From Variovorax sp. Root318D1 (GTDB lineage: Bacteria > Pseudomonadota > Gammaproteobacteria > Burkholderiales > Burkholderiaceae_C): a stretch of 64,000 bases of DNA. The stretch is from the NCBI RefSeq assembly GCF_001424835.1, contig NZ_LMCQ01000023.1, positions 65,471 to 129,470 on the forward strand. The letters run 5' to 3'. The position numbers and the translations under genes are program-made. Position 1 is the stretch's first letter. The number at the start of each line of letters is the position of its first letter. Below, piece by piece: positions 24,401-33,217 of the stretch. The notes beneath the pieces were generated by a model. The model made no database searches, was not told where the DNA came from, and saw only the letters and a list, made by a program, of their open reading frames with translations.

Positions 24401-25860
24401 CCGGTGATCAAATGCCGTAGACCGGAGAGATGCGCCGGGTCGTCGTCGATCACGGCGTTGAACAGCGCGGCCGTGAGCCAGGCGGTGTGCACGTCGTGCC
24501 GCGCAATGGTGGCGGCAAGGCCTGCGCCCGTGGGCACGCGCTCGTCGTGAATGACGCAGCAGCCGCCATTGAGCAGCGGGCCCCAGATCTCGAGCGTCGC
24601 GGCATCGAAGCCGAGCGGGGCGGCGTGCAGCACGGCGCGTCCCGGCCCCAGGTCGGCGTAGTCGACACCGACCACGAGGCGAAGGATCGCGCGGTGGCAG
24701 ATCTCGATGCCCTTGGGTGTGCCCGTGGAGCCCGACGTGTACATCACGTACGCCACCGATTCGCCGTCGATGGCCGGCTCGCGCCAGGGCGAGAGCTCCG
24801 CAGCCTCGGCTTCGTCGAGCAGCACCAAAGTCCGCGACGCCGGCACGAGGTGGCGATGCGCCGACGAGGCGATTACGTGGCGTGCGTCCGCCTCGTCGAG
24901 CATGTAGGCGAGGCGCTCGGCCGGAAAATCCGCGGGCACCGGCACATAGGCGGCGCCCGCCTTGAGGATGCCAAGCTGCGCGACCACGGCGGCCATCGAA
25001 CGTTCGAACACCAGGCCGACGCTGTCGCCCGCGCGCACGCCGAGGTGCTGCAAACGGTGCGCGAGGCGGTCCGACTGCCGGTCGAGCTCGCCATAGTTCA
25101 TACGCGCATCGCCTTCGACAAGGGCCATGGCGTCGGGCGCGGCGGCGGCCTGGCGCGCGAACATGCCGACCACCGTGAGGCGGCGGTCCAGCGGAGACAG
25201 GGGGGCGTTCCAGGTGGACAACTGCTGCGCGCGGTCGACCGGCGAGAGAGTGCGAATCTCGCCCAGTGGTGTATTGGCACGGTCCATCAGGTCGGCGGCG
25301 GTGTCGGCGATGGCCGCGAGCAATTGCGCTGCCGTGGCCGCATCGAGCAGGTTCGCAGCCGCGTCGGCATGGAGGCGGGGCTCACCCGATGCGGTGGACA
25401 GCCAAAGGTGAAGGGGGGCCTGGGCGCCGGCGGCGCTGGCGTTGCCGCTCAGCCAGAGGGAGTTTGGTGTCGCTTCCGAGAAGGCCGCGTCGGCGGTGCG
25501 GCGCTTGGCGTCGATCGTGGCCAGCCAGTTGCTGGCCGTCTGGACGGGATCGAAGGCCGCCGCGATGTCGGTGCGGCGGGTTGCCGCCGAATCGTTGCCC
25601 GCCGCCTCGTGGAGAACGGTCTCTGGCGTGCCGAGCCAGCGGGCTTGCAACAGGAGCCAGGCTGCTGCAAAAGGGGTGTCACTCAGCTGGCCCGAGGTAT
25701 CGACCCACTGCCTCCAGCACCCTGCATTTTCCGGTTCCATCTCCAAAACACCGGCAACTCGACCACCCGATTCTTTCGAATTCAATCGCAATGCAAATAC
25801 GTCATCCAATGAAAGATGGAGAGGCGCCAATTGCACCGGCAAAACGGGTGGGGGTTTCAT
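18424..25860 (-). CDS. Hybrid NRPS-PKS with fused aminotransferase (A-T-KS-AT-ACP-AMT)
   Basis: A 2478-residue megasynthase. Residues 1-215 look like the C-terminal half of a condensation domain without HHxxxDG. Then adenylation (about 235-735, YTSGSTG near 375), carrier (LGGDSLRV, Ser 767), ketosynthase (about 830-1255, active Cys 1003 in TACSTS, plus EAHGT and SNVGH histidines), acyltransferase (about 1350-1650, GHSVGE Ser 1445, HAFH motif typical of malonyl-CoA), a second carrier (LGLDSL, Ser 1788), a Pro/Ala linker, and a PLP class III (GSA-type) aminotransferase (about 1990-2430, FDEVITG, Lys about 2260 in YGKVIGGG). The adenylation pocket reads D-A-L-W-I-G-G-T-F-K by eye, one change from the classic Val code. 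With no ketoreductase, the beta-keto chain should go straight to the aminotransferase, giving a beta-amino acyl thioester. First gene of the operon; no good ribosome site is seen before the ATG. Confidence 0.95.
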   Translation of the reverse strand: MKPPPVLPVQLAPLHLSLDDVFALRLNSKESGGRVAGVLEMEPENAGCWRQWVDTSGQLSDTPFAAAWLLLQARWLGTPETVLHEAAGNDSAATRRTDIAAAFDPVQTASNWLATIDAKRRTADAAFSEATPNSLWLSGNASAAGAQAPLHLWLSTASGEPRLHADAAANLLDAATAAQLLAAIADTAADLMDRANTPLGEIRTLSPVDRAQQLSTWNAPLSPLDRRLTVVGMFARQAAAAPDAMALVEGDARMNYGELDRQSDRLAHRLQHLGVRAGDSVGLVFERSMAAVVAQLGILKAGAAYVPVPADFPAERLAYMLDEADARHVIASSAHRHLVPASRTLVLLDEAEAAELSPWREPAIDGESVAYVMYTSGSTGTPKGIEICHRAILRLVVGVDYADLGPGRAVLHAAPLGFDAATLEIWGPLLNGGCCVIHDERVPTGAGLAATIARHDVHTAWLTAALFNAVIDDDPAHLSGLRHLITGGEALSVPHVRRALAALPELTLSNGYGPTECTTFAATYRIPRALPTDLRSVPLGRPIKDTVLRVLSPSMALLPTGLIGELCIGGHGLARGYLRQPELTEERFVPDPFGEGGERLYRTGDLARWLPDGTIEFIGRRDGQVKIHGHRIETGEVEAAILAHPAVQACAVMARPDADGQLRLVAYLVARSHKISWDALRSHLAARLPAALLPSAQVWLDQLPVTPNGKLDRRALPEPVGDRPELAQPFEEARNATEQRVCEAFARALHIGKVGRHDNFFDLGGDSLRVLQVLAELQRDSAQPLSTTLFFRHPTPSAMAAELAPAAADAEPVPATAPRAPLSRHESADLSDAVALIATAGRFPGAADVEQFWDNLVAGRDTISFFDDQTLDAGVSEALRSDPAYVRARGVIEGIENFDAAFFGIGPKEAALMDPQQRVFLEICWECLERAGYVPDAAPGPVGVYAGMYNASYFQRHVSTRPDLIEAVGEFQVMLANEKDYITTRVANRLNLTGPAVSVHTACSTSLVAVAHAFHALRTGQCYMALAGGASVTCPTRSGYLYQEGSMLSPDGHTRSFDAQAQGTVFSDGAAVVLLKRLSDALADGDTIYAVLRSACVNNDGGSKASFTAPSVDGQAAVIRAALAAANLDARSISYVEAHGTATPMGDPVEVEALTCAYGEHTDALGYCTLGSLKSNVGHMVTAAGAAGLIKTALSLHHEVIPPTAHFSAPNPAIDFARTPFYVSPSLQPWPRASEPRRAGVSSFGVGGTNAHVIVEEAPVRPASTCAKGPQVLPLSARSEAALAVATEQLAAHLEATPGLPLPDVAYTLGVGRKAHPFRRAVVASDAAEAVAALRGNDGPGRVSGRIDARAPQPVLMFPGQGAQYAGMGKNLHANDPVFAAAFDTCIKAFGDAVDYDLRALMFGSDAQALVPTAVTQPAIFTLEYALARRLLSLGARPHALIGHSVGEFVAAVLAGVMRLEDAARLVARRGALMQAQPPGAMLSVRMGATELAARLGPSLSLAGDNGPTACVVAGPFDAIEALQAELQKDDIAARPLQTSHAFHSSMMDGAVAPFEALVSEVALHAPTIPIFSTLTGRLLEDAEATSAAYWARHLRSTVQFSPAVRSAMAHASRPLFVEVGPRNTLATLVRQHGASEVMSLLHCEPGDEARTLRLALARLWTCGADVELSRLAVRAGAQRVRLPTYPFERKRFWVDIATPAASPAAAPLALPIDVPAVAQPAPTPFVPPLFLEPTVTAAVPPPVLSSASTPAGEPMGARLRSLFEDISGIDMAQAEGHAAFGELGLDSLTLTQVATQIKKRFKVNLSFRQLMENYRCFDTLAAFLQESLPPEAVAAVAAPAVPATPVAVPASVPMAMPAAVHAGTPVQQPAAYLPSMNAAATINAIGATPLAQLVAQQMELMRHQLALLSGMAADTVPAMSTLPLQPAPMSVAPAPVQAAVAPAVQPLADEAGATKEPVRYDVAKAFGAIARIHTQRTAEPSGRQKARLATFMRRYVERTRKSKEFTAANRPHMADPRVVNGFRPLTKEITYQIVIERSKGSKLWDLDGNEYVDALNGFGMNMFGWQPDFVQEAVKKQLDAGYEIGPQHPLAADVTRLICELTGCDRAGLCNTGSEAVMAALRIARTVTGRSTVVVFTGSYHGTFDEVLVRAGKGGKGLSAAPGVMSGMFGDIRVLDYGTPEALAFIRENAEDLAAVLVEPVQSRRPDFQPREFLQEVRAITEQQGAALIFDEVITGFRTALGGAQELFGVRADLATYGKVIGGGFPVGVIAGKRAFMDALDGGAWQYGDDSIPGVGVTYFAGTFVRHPLALAAAKASLEHLKEAGPALQADLTTSTAEMAGDLTAWCVEVGAPIAVRHFASLWRVSWLEDHPLQDLLFAMMRSRGVHILDNFPCFLTSAHSAEDIATICRVFKESVAEMQESGFLPRRATVVTGFDYRQVHEEDGSVLARDIDGQPFWYVPDTSSPNQQHINGKAAA

Positions 25861-25904
25861 GGGGGAGATGTAATAAAAGATGCATGCAATAGATTGGCAG
25901 CGAT

Positions 25905-25914
25905 TTACATGTAA
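25905..25914. promoter_or_regulatory. Palindrome in the leader of the biosynthetic operon
   Basis: TTACATGTAA is a perfect 10-base palindrome 45 bases upstream of the first megasynthase start codon, in an AT-rich stretch that contrasts with the surrounding GC-rich sequence. A second short palindrome, TGCATGCA, lies at 25881-25888. Placement fits an operator or promoter-proximal site for the 26-kb operon, but no binding protein can be named and no convincing -35/-10 pair was found. Confidence 0.3.
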
Positions 25915-27080
25915 CTGGGGAGTAGGGATGTAGTACGTAGGTTTGTATTTTTCGCTGGCAATCGTAGAGTCTTTGCAAGGGCGGGAGTAGGTGATAAGTT
26001 GTCACGTTGCAATCCGGAAACGCTCGTTACATAACCGTACTACCTTGGGTCGCGTGAATTGGGTAGCCATGTGCCTACTGCTGAGTTCGAAGCCGCGAAC
26101 GCCGTCGGTCCCTGGTCAGGGTTCCTGTCTGCGTAGCGGTGTCTTTTCACAGATAAGTTTTTAGCCATGGGACTCACTGTAAAAATTGAGCCCTCCGCCC
26201 GCATGAGCGATGCGCCCCCTTTTGGAGGAGACAATCGCCCCCTTTCCTGGGTTCGCAACCATGACAAAGCGCCTGCCACTGGGCGCTTCGGCCTGCGCGG
26301 GACGTTCCAAGGGCGTGACCCAGGCCGGAGGCCGCGGCTCAAATTCGGTAGGAAAGGCTGGGGATGGCTAGGTCCGCATTTGGGATATGCGGGGCATGCG
26401 AGGCGCCTGCCAGTCAATTGGGTATCCGCGGTTCTCACTCGGGAACCGAAGCGGATCCGGGTGCCGAGGCTTAGTACCTATGGCCTATGCAATTTGGGAA
26501 TCAATCGGGTAGTAGATTTGTTGTGATCTACCCGCGGCCTGTAAGAGTTTTAAAAATTCCGGCAATGAATCCTGAAGTCGTGTGATTCTCTGCAACAACT
26601 TCGCTTGATAGTCTGGGGTTTTTGTTGAAGGACACGAAATGATGGGTGATATTTTGTTGCCCAATGTGGCCTTGAGCATTCCGGCAGTTATTTTCCTTCG
26701 AAGCTCGAATGGGCCCCGAGGCAATAATTGCCAATGCCACTTATTTCGGCAACGCGCAATGGCGCAGAAATATCTGAACGTGGCCGATATCGCCGCCAAC
26801 AATGCGTCGCTGCATCACTGCGACGACATGGCGATCCGCACAACCATCAAATCGGCGCCGAGGCGCTGTCCGGTGTGCCGGGGGCTGCGAAGTGGAAATA
26901 TCGGCGCTGTCCGGGCGCCGGCAGTCGTCGCCGGCCAGCGCGCTGTTGATGTGCGTGGCCAGGCAGCGTGGCGATTCGTCAGGGGCCGCGGCGAGGTCGG
27001 GCAAGAAGCCAACCTGCAGGTTCAAGCAGCCGTCGAGGCGTTTGCGCCGCCTGTGAGAGGCGCGCGGACGCCTGGGCTGA
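25915..27080. other. Long intergenic stretch without a convincing gene
   Basis: About 1.2 kb between the biosynthetic operon and the tRNA gene. It is patchy in composition, with AT-richer parts near 25990-26040, 26460-26580 and 26600-26780. Open frames exist on both strands but have poor start signals, odd composition and no recognisable domain; the best ribosome site precedes an ATG at 26640, whose frame runs into the tRNA gene and is not credible. It contains copy A of a 66-base element (26175-26240). It may hold regulatory sequence for the operon or decayed genes; I see nothing firmer. Confidence 0.6.
26175..26240. repeat. Intergenic element, copy A
   Basis: Aligns without gaps to 27362-27427 with 48 of 66 bases identical. 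The best conserved blocks are CACTGTA near the left end, CGCATGAGCG in the middle and GGAGACAA near the right. In this copy CGCAT-GAGCG-ATGCG can fold as a small hairpin. Read on the minus strand, both copies lie upstream of a short open frame beginning Met-Ala-Lys, so they may be related promoter or leader sequences. Orientation is the same in both copies. Confidence 0.5.
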
Positions 27081-27154
27081 TGGAGCGGGTGAAGGGAATC
27101 GAACCCTCGTATGAAGCTTGGGAAGCTGCCGTTCTACCATTGAACTACACCCGC
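27081..27154 (-). tRNA. tRNA-Gly (anticodon CCC)
   Basis: The minus strand gives a 74-base cloverleaf: acceptor GCGGGTG pairing with CACCCGC, D arm GTTC/GAAC with the AATGGTA loop, anticodon loop TTCCCAA, T arm with TTCGATT, and an encoded CCA end. The anticodon CCC reads GGG codons. It resembles E. coli tRNA-Gly(CCC) closely. The anticodon stem GCAGC/GCTTC contains one C-U mismatch at the second pair. A TATACT -10-like box lies about 45 bases upstream (27200-27205). Confidence 0.95.
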
Positions 27155-27199
27155 ATTTTGTCGACGTCGGCCGCATGCCTGCGGGAGACGAATGCGGGA

Positions 27200-27205
27200 G
27201 TATAG
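27200..27205 (-). promoter_or_regulatory. Probable -10 box for the tRNA-Gly gene
   Basis: On the minus strand this reads TATACT, five of six to the sigma-70 consensus, about 45 bases before the mature 5' end of the tRNA. No strong -35 hexamer is visible at 16-18 bases upstream; that position falls in the stop-codon hairpin of the small peptide frame (27211-27229). Confidence 0.4.
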
Positions 27206-27214
27206 GTCCATGGT

Positions 27215-27289
27215 TCAGATGATGAACCACAAAGCGAGCAACACAAGCAAATACGAAGACACCAAGAGCTGAGCGAACTGTTTGGCCAT
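27215..27289 (-). CDS. Possible 24-residue single-pass membrane peptide
   Basis: A 25-codon frame encoding MAKQFAQ followed by a strongly hydrophobic stretch of Leu, Val, Ala, Trp and Ile to the end. GGAG stands eight bases before the ATG, a good ribosome site. The last codons and stop form a perfect 7-base hairpin (TGGTTCA/TGAACCA, 27211-27229). Size and make-up resemble small membrane proteins and type I toxin peptides, but nothing identifies a partner or antisense RNA. Too short to be certain that it is translated. Copy B of the intergenic element lies about 70 bases upstream in the same direction. Confidence 0.4.
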   Translation of the reverse strand: MAKQFAQLLVSSYLLVLLALWFII

Positions 27290-27361
27290 GTGCGTTCTCC
27301 AGTGAGGTGGTCGACTGGCGCTGCTTTTGCCCGTCCTGGACAAAGCGTTTCGTCGTGAAGC

Positions 27362-27427
27362 CACTGTAGAAATTGCGCCGCACCCGCGCATGAGCGGTAC
27401 GCACCTTCTCCATGGAGACAAATGCCC
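27362..27427. repeat. Intergenic element, copy B
   Basis: Partner of 26175-26240 (48/66 identical, no gaps). It lies upstream, on the minus strand, of the 24-residue peptide frame. Conserved blocks are CACTGTA, CGCATGAGCG and GGAGACAA. The differences between the copies show no clear codon pattern and no clear compensatory pairing, so DNA-binding, RNA or decayed-repeat origins all remain open. Confidence 0.5.
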
Positions 27428-27579
27428 GGGGACAAAAGCCCCAACTCTTCAGTGCCGATCCAGGACTTACCGAACGAGAAGGAAAGGGCATTCCTTCCAT
27501 GTGCTTATGTCGCCGGCGCAATCAAATACAGCGTCGAGACGATACGGGCCGGCCCTCCGGCGTTCACCTAAGGAAGCAC

Positions 27580-28011
27580 ATGACCACCGATCAGCTCAAC
27601 GGGGAATCGGGGAGCGACACACTGAGCTACAGCCTCAGCGAAAACATCGGGGCGCGCCTCTCTATTCGACGCGTCACGGATCCTCGCCAGTGCTGCGGTC
27701 CTCTGGCTGGTGCATCCGACTCGCCTTGTGCATCAGTCATGTGCCGCAGTGGCAACGCAGAGAAGAAAACAAGCGACGACTCGCCGGTCGACCTTTCCGA
27801 AATGGCGAGACGCCGGATCGCGTACGCTGCCAAAGTCACAGAGCTTCAATACAAGCAGGCAAAACGGATCTGCGACGAGATTTGCGGAATGCCGATCGGC
27901 AGGAACGACCCGATGGTGCTGGCGGTCCTCAAGGCGATCTCGACCAACTACGCCGCTCTGGATCACGCGGCCGAGTCATGCGCGAAGTCACATCAAACGC
28001 AATCCACCTGA
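27580..28011 (+). CDS. Hypothetical protein, 143 residues
   Basis: A frame starting MTTDQLNGESGSD with AAGGAAG just upstream of the ATG, a good ribosome site. The first half is Ser/Arg/Cys-rich without clear structure; the second half (from DLSEMARRRIAYAAKV) is predicted helical and ends in a hydrophilic tail. I recognise no domain. An upstream ATG at 27412 in the same frame lacks a ribosome site. Its last 24 bases overlap the 3' end of a gene on the other strand. Codon use is less GC-biased than in the neighbouring operons, consistent with a recently acquired or weakly selected gene. Confidence 0.5.
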   Translation: MTTDQLNGESGSDTLSYSLSENIGARLSIRRVTDPRQCCGPLAGASDSPCASVMCRSGNAEKKTSDDSPVDLSEMARRRIAYAAKVTELQYKQAKRICDEICGMPIGRNDPMVLAVLKAISTNYAALDHAAESCAKSHQTQST

Positions 28012-28263
28012 AAACCGGATCAAAGGCGTTGCGAACATGGCCGAGCTGGTGATCGCCCCAAGTTCGGCCAAGCCGTCCTCCGTGATGCGGGTCACGGTGG
28101 CCACGCGCTCTTCAGCGTGCCTGATATGCGATGGGATGGTGCTGAACTCAGCCTCAACCAAGCCTGTAGCGAGAAGCACCGAGATCATTCGAACTTCATC
28201 AGGATGGGTGACGCGGACAGGCAGCTGCACCCGGTGCAGCCTCGAAAGAAATGAGAGTGGCAT
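27988..28263 (-). CDS. Hypothetical small protein, 91 residues
   Basis: Starts MPLSFLSRLHRVQLPVRV with AGGGA upstream of the ATG. The sequence has a possible winged-helix or small alpha/beta feel: DEVRMISVLLATGLVEAEF, then ERVATVTRITEDGLAELG, a pattern seen in short MarR-like or phage-type DNA-binding proteins, but this is only an impression. It is convergent with, and overlaps by 24 bases, the 143-residue gene on the plus strand. No neighbour suggests a function. Confidence 0.5.
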   Translation of the reverse strand: MPLSFLSRLHRVQLPVRVTHPDEVRMISVLLATGLVEAEFSTIPSHIRHAEERVATVTRITEDGLAELGAITSSAMFATPLIRFSGGLRLM

Positions 28264-28423
28264 TTTGATCCCTCGGGACCGCTGGTTGCTGTTCTGAACT
28301 CTGGTGTTTTGGCTTGTTTCATGTGAATTTTTCCCATTTGCCGAACTCACCACGTCAGAAAAAGTCGATCGCCCGTGTAGTCTGGCTTGGGATCGCAGCC
28401 CCCATCTCCCATGGGTAGACCAT

Positions 28424-29245
28424 TCAGCGTAGGAACACATGCTCCATGAACTGCCTGATCGGGTACTGGATCACGGTTTCCACCCTGGCCGGCAGTTCCA
28501 GCGGTCGCATCAGCATCTTGAGCGTGGCACCTGGGCTCAGGTTGGTGCGCACGGTGCCGTTGATGCGCGCGCTCAATTGCCGGATGTAAGCCGCATCGCC
28601 GGCACGCCCGGGTGATCGGGCGCGCACCACGTGGCGGACGGCGCATTCGGCATCCTCGCTCTTGAGCTCCAGTGTGCGCCGACCGATGATGCCCAGCACG
28701 CGAAAACGGCCCAGCCGCTCCTCTTGCCGATAGCGGCGGAAGAAGCGGTAGAAGTGCTTGTAATGACTGACCTCGTCGGCCGCGATGCGTCTTGCAAGGT
28801 CGCGCAGCACGGGCTCGTCCGTGGCGCGGGCCAGGGCACGGTAGTAGGTGGCGGTGCCGGTCTCGACCACGCAGCGCGCGGCCAGTTCGAGCCCGCGGGT
28901 TGGGGAGAGCAGTTCCACCTTGCACAAGGTGGCGTATTCCTCCAGAAACCCGCGGTAGGCGGTCTCCCAGTCGAACTCGGGCCAGACGTGGGACACATAG
29001 GCTCGCAAGGCTTGGCCGTGCTGCAGTTCCTCTGCTTCCCAATAGCGGGTGAGCCAGGCGGTAACCTCCTCGTCGCCTTGGAAAAAGTCGACCAGGTTCT
29101 GGGTATACAGGTCTGAGCCGCTTTCGATGAACGAGGCGCAAGCAACGAGGTAAAAAAGATTGTCGTCCTGGCGGACCTCCGCTCGTGCAATGCGCGAAAA
29201 GTCCAAATCCTCGATTTTCCAGTGTGCCGCCTCATGACCTGCCAT
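28424..29245 (-). CDS. Ferritin-like diiron protein
   Basis: A 273-residue all-helical protein, start MAGHEAAHWKIEDLD with AGGAG in front. It has the repeated diiron pattern of the ferritin-like superfamily: an early acidic helix (FIESGSDLYTQNL), EAEELQHG (E-E-x-x-H), a third helix ETGTATYYRAL supplying Glu, and DEVSHYKHFYRFF (D-E-x-x-H). This is the four-helix arrangement of rubrerythrins, acyl-ACP-desaturase-like and related oxidases. The C-terminal 70 residues are basic and may be a separate small domain. Substrate is unknown; peroxide detoxification, oxygenase or metal storage roles are all possible. It is divergent from alaS. Confidence 0.75.
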   Translation of the reverse strand: MAGHEAAHWKIEDLDFSRIARAEVRQDDNLFYLVACASFIESGSDLYTQNLVDFFQGDEEVTAWLTRYWEAEELQHGQALRAYVSHVWPEFDWETAYRGFLEEYATLCKVELLSPTRGLELAARCVVETGTATYYRALARATDEPVLRDLARRIAADEVSHYKHFYRFFRRYRQEERLGRFRVLGIIGRRTLELKSEDAECAVRHVVRARSPGRAGDAAYIRQLSARINGTVRTNLSPGATLKMLMRPLELPARVETVIQYPIRQFMEHVFLR

Positions 29246-29392
29246 GCATGCTCCTTGATTCACGTTTGAAATGAATGAATAGGACGAAGGCCGGCGCGTT
29301 TGGTTCTGCACGCTAATTCCCATGTCAGCTTTGGCGCTCCCCGGGGCGCCCGCGCCGCTTTGGCCTCTGGGCGCGTGTCCGGTGGCCAAACC

Positions 29393-29398
29393 TATAAT
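29393..29398 (+). promoter_or_regulatory. Probable -10 box of the alaS promoter
   Basis: A perfect TATAAT 104 bases before the alaS start codon. No good -35 hexamer is seen at 16-18 bases upstream, and there is no TG extension, so activity may depend on upstream sequence. The resulting 5' leader of about 95 bases is long enough for autoregulation, which is known for alaS in E. coli, though there the protein binds DNA. Confidence 0.45.
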
Positions 29399-29501
29399 CG
29401 TTTGTTCAAGCAAATCAAGCAGTCAGGTCGGTTCGACGCCGTGGTTTCGACGAGAGGGTCGCCATCGCCAGGCCGCCCTCGACAGCAGACGAAATCCAAA
29501 G

Positions 29502-32125
<2,624 letters not shown>

Positions 32126-32126
<1 letters not shown>

Positions 32127-33157
32127 TGGCCGGCACCGAGGTGCTCGGCCCCCCGCCCGGCGAAGTGCTGGTGATGGGGGCGGGCACCATCGGTTGCTTC
32201 ATCGGCGGCAGCCTGGCGGCGGCGGGTGTCCCCGTCACCTTCGTCGGCCGACCGCGCGTGCTGCGCAATCTTGCGGACCATGGCCTCTCACTGAGCGACA
32301 TCGAAGGCGGTGCGCATCGCCTGCCTGCCGCCAGCCTGCGGGTGAGCGAGCAGGTGCCGGTGGGCGCAACGCCAGCTTTGGTTCTCCTGTGCGTGAAGAG
32401 TGGCGCCACGGCAGAGGCGGCGGCCGAGTTGGCCTTCGCACTGCCCGCGGGCACCACGGTGGTCTCGTTCCAGAACGGAATTTCCAACTGTGCCGCGGCT
32501 TCGCAGGCGGGGCCCACCCTCAACGTTCTGCCGGGCATGGTGCCGTACAACGTGGCCGAGACTGGCCCGGGTGCCTTTCACCGCGGTACGTCCGGACGGC
32601 TTGCCGCACAAGACGATGCGGCTCTGCGACCGTGGCTGCCAGTGTTCGAAGGCGCGGGCATCCCGCTCGACCTGTACGCGGACCTGCTGCCGGTGCAATG
32701 GGGCAAGCTGCTGCTCAACCTCAACAACCCCGTCAATGCACTGTCTGGCCTGCCGCTGCGCGAAGAACTGCTGCAGCGTGGCTTTCGGCAATGCTTTGCC
32801 GCGCTGATCGACGAGGCGCTGGGCGTGCTCGGCCGTGCCGGCATCGCGCCTGCCCAGGTGGCCGCGGTGCCGGCGCAGCGCCTGTCCGCGGTGCTGCGGC
32901 TGCCCGACTGGCTCTTTCGAATCGTCGCGGCGCGCATGCTGCGCATCGACGCCAAGGCCCGTTCCAGCATGGCGGACGACCTGGCGCTCGGACGCCGTAC
33001 CGAGATCGATGCGCTCAGCGGCGAGGTCGTGCGGCTCGCGCGAGACCACGAGCTGGAGGCTCCGCGCAACGCACGAATGTTCGCGCTGCTCGAAGACTGG
33101 CCGAAGCAGCCCAGGCGCTGGACGGCACGGCAATTGCAAGACGCACTCGGCCTTTAG
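32126..33157 (+). CDS. 2-dehydropantoate 2-reductase family (ketopantoate reductase)
   Basis: A 343-residue NADPH-dependent reductase of the ApbA/PanE family. The N-terminal Rossmann fold begins VMGAGTIGCFIGGSLAAAG; LCVKSG carries the conserved Lys region and WGKLLLNLNNPVNAL is the C-terminal catalytic helix with the active-site Lys and Asn. PanE reduces ketopantoate to pantoate for coenzyme A synthesis, but the family also contains paralogues with other 2-keto acid substrates, and at 343 residues this protein is longer than classical PanE (about 300). Without pan neighbours a strict panE name is not justified. Start ATG overlaps the alaS stop by one base. Confidence 0.85.
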
Positions 33158-33217
33158 CGTGGAGGAACCTGTACCCTCTCGGGCCATTGCCGTGCGTGGC
33201 ATTCAAGGGGAGTTCTC

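Noticed and set aside
18535..24420. 1961-codon open frame on the plus strand opposite the megasynthase
   Set aside because: It is the antisense shadow of a GC-rich gene with clear NRPS/PKS motifs on the other strand; its own product has Arg/His/Gln-rich noise and no domain.
26639..27205. 188-codon frame starting after a good ribosome site
   Set aside because: It runs straight through the tRNA-Gly gene and its C-terminal part is the known false translation of a tRNA; the front part has no recognisable feature.
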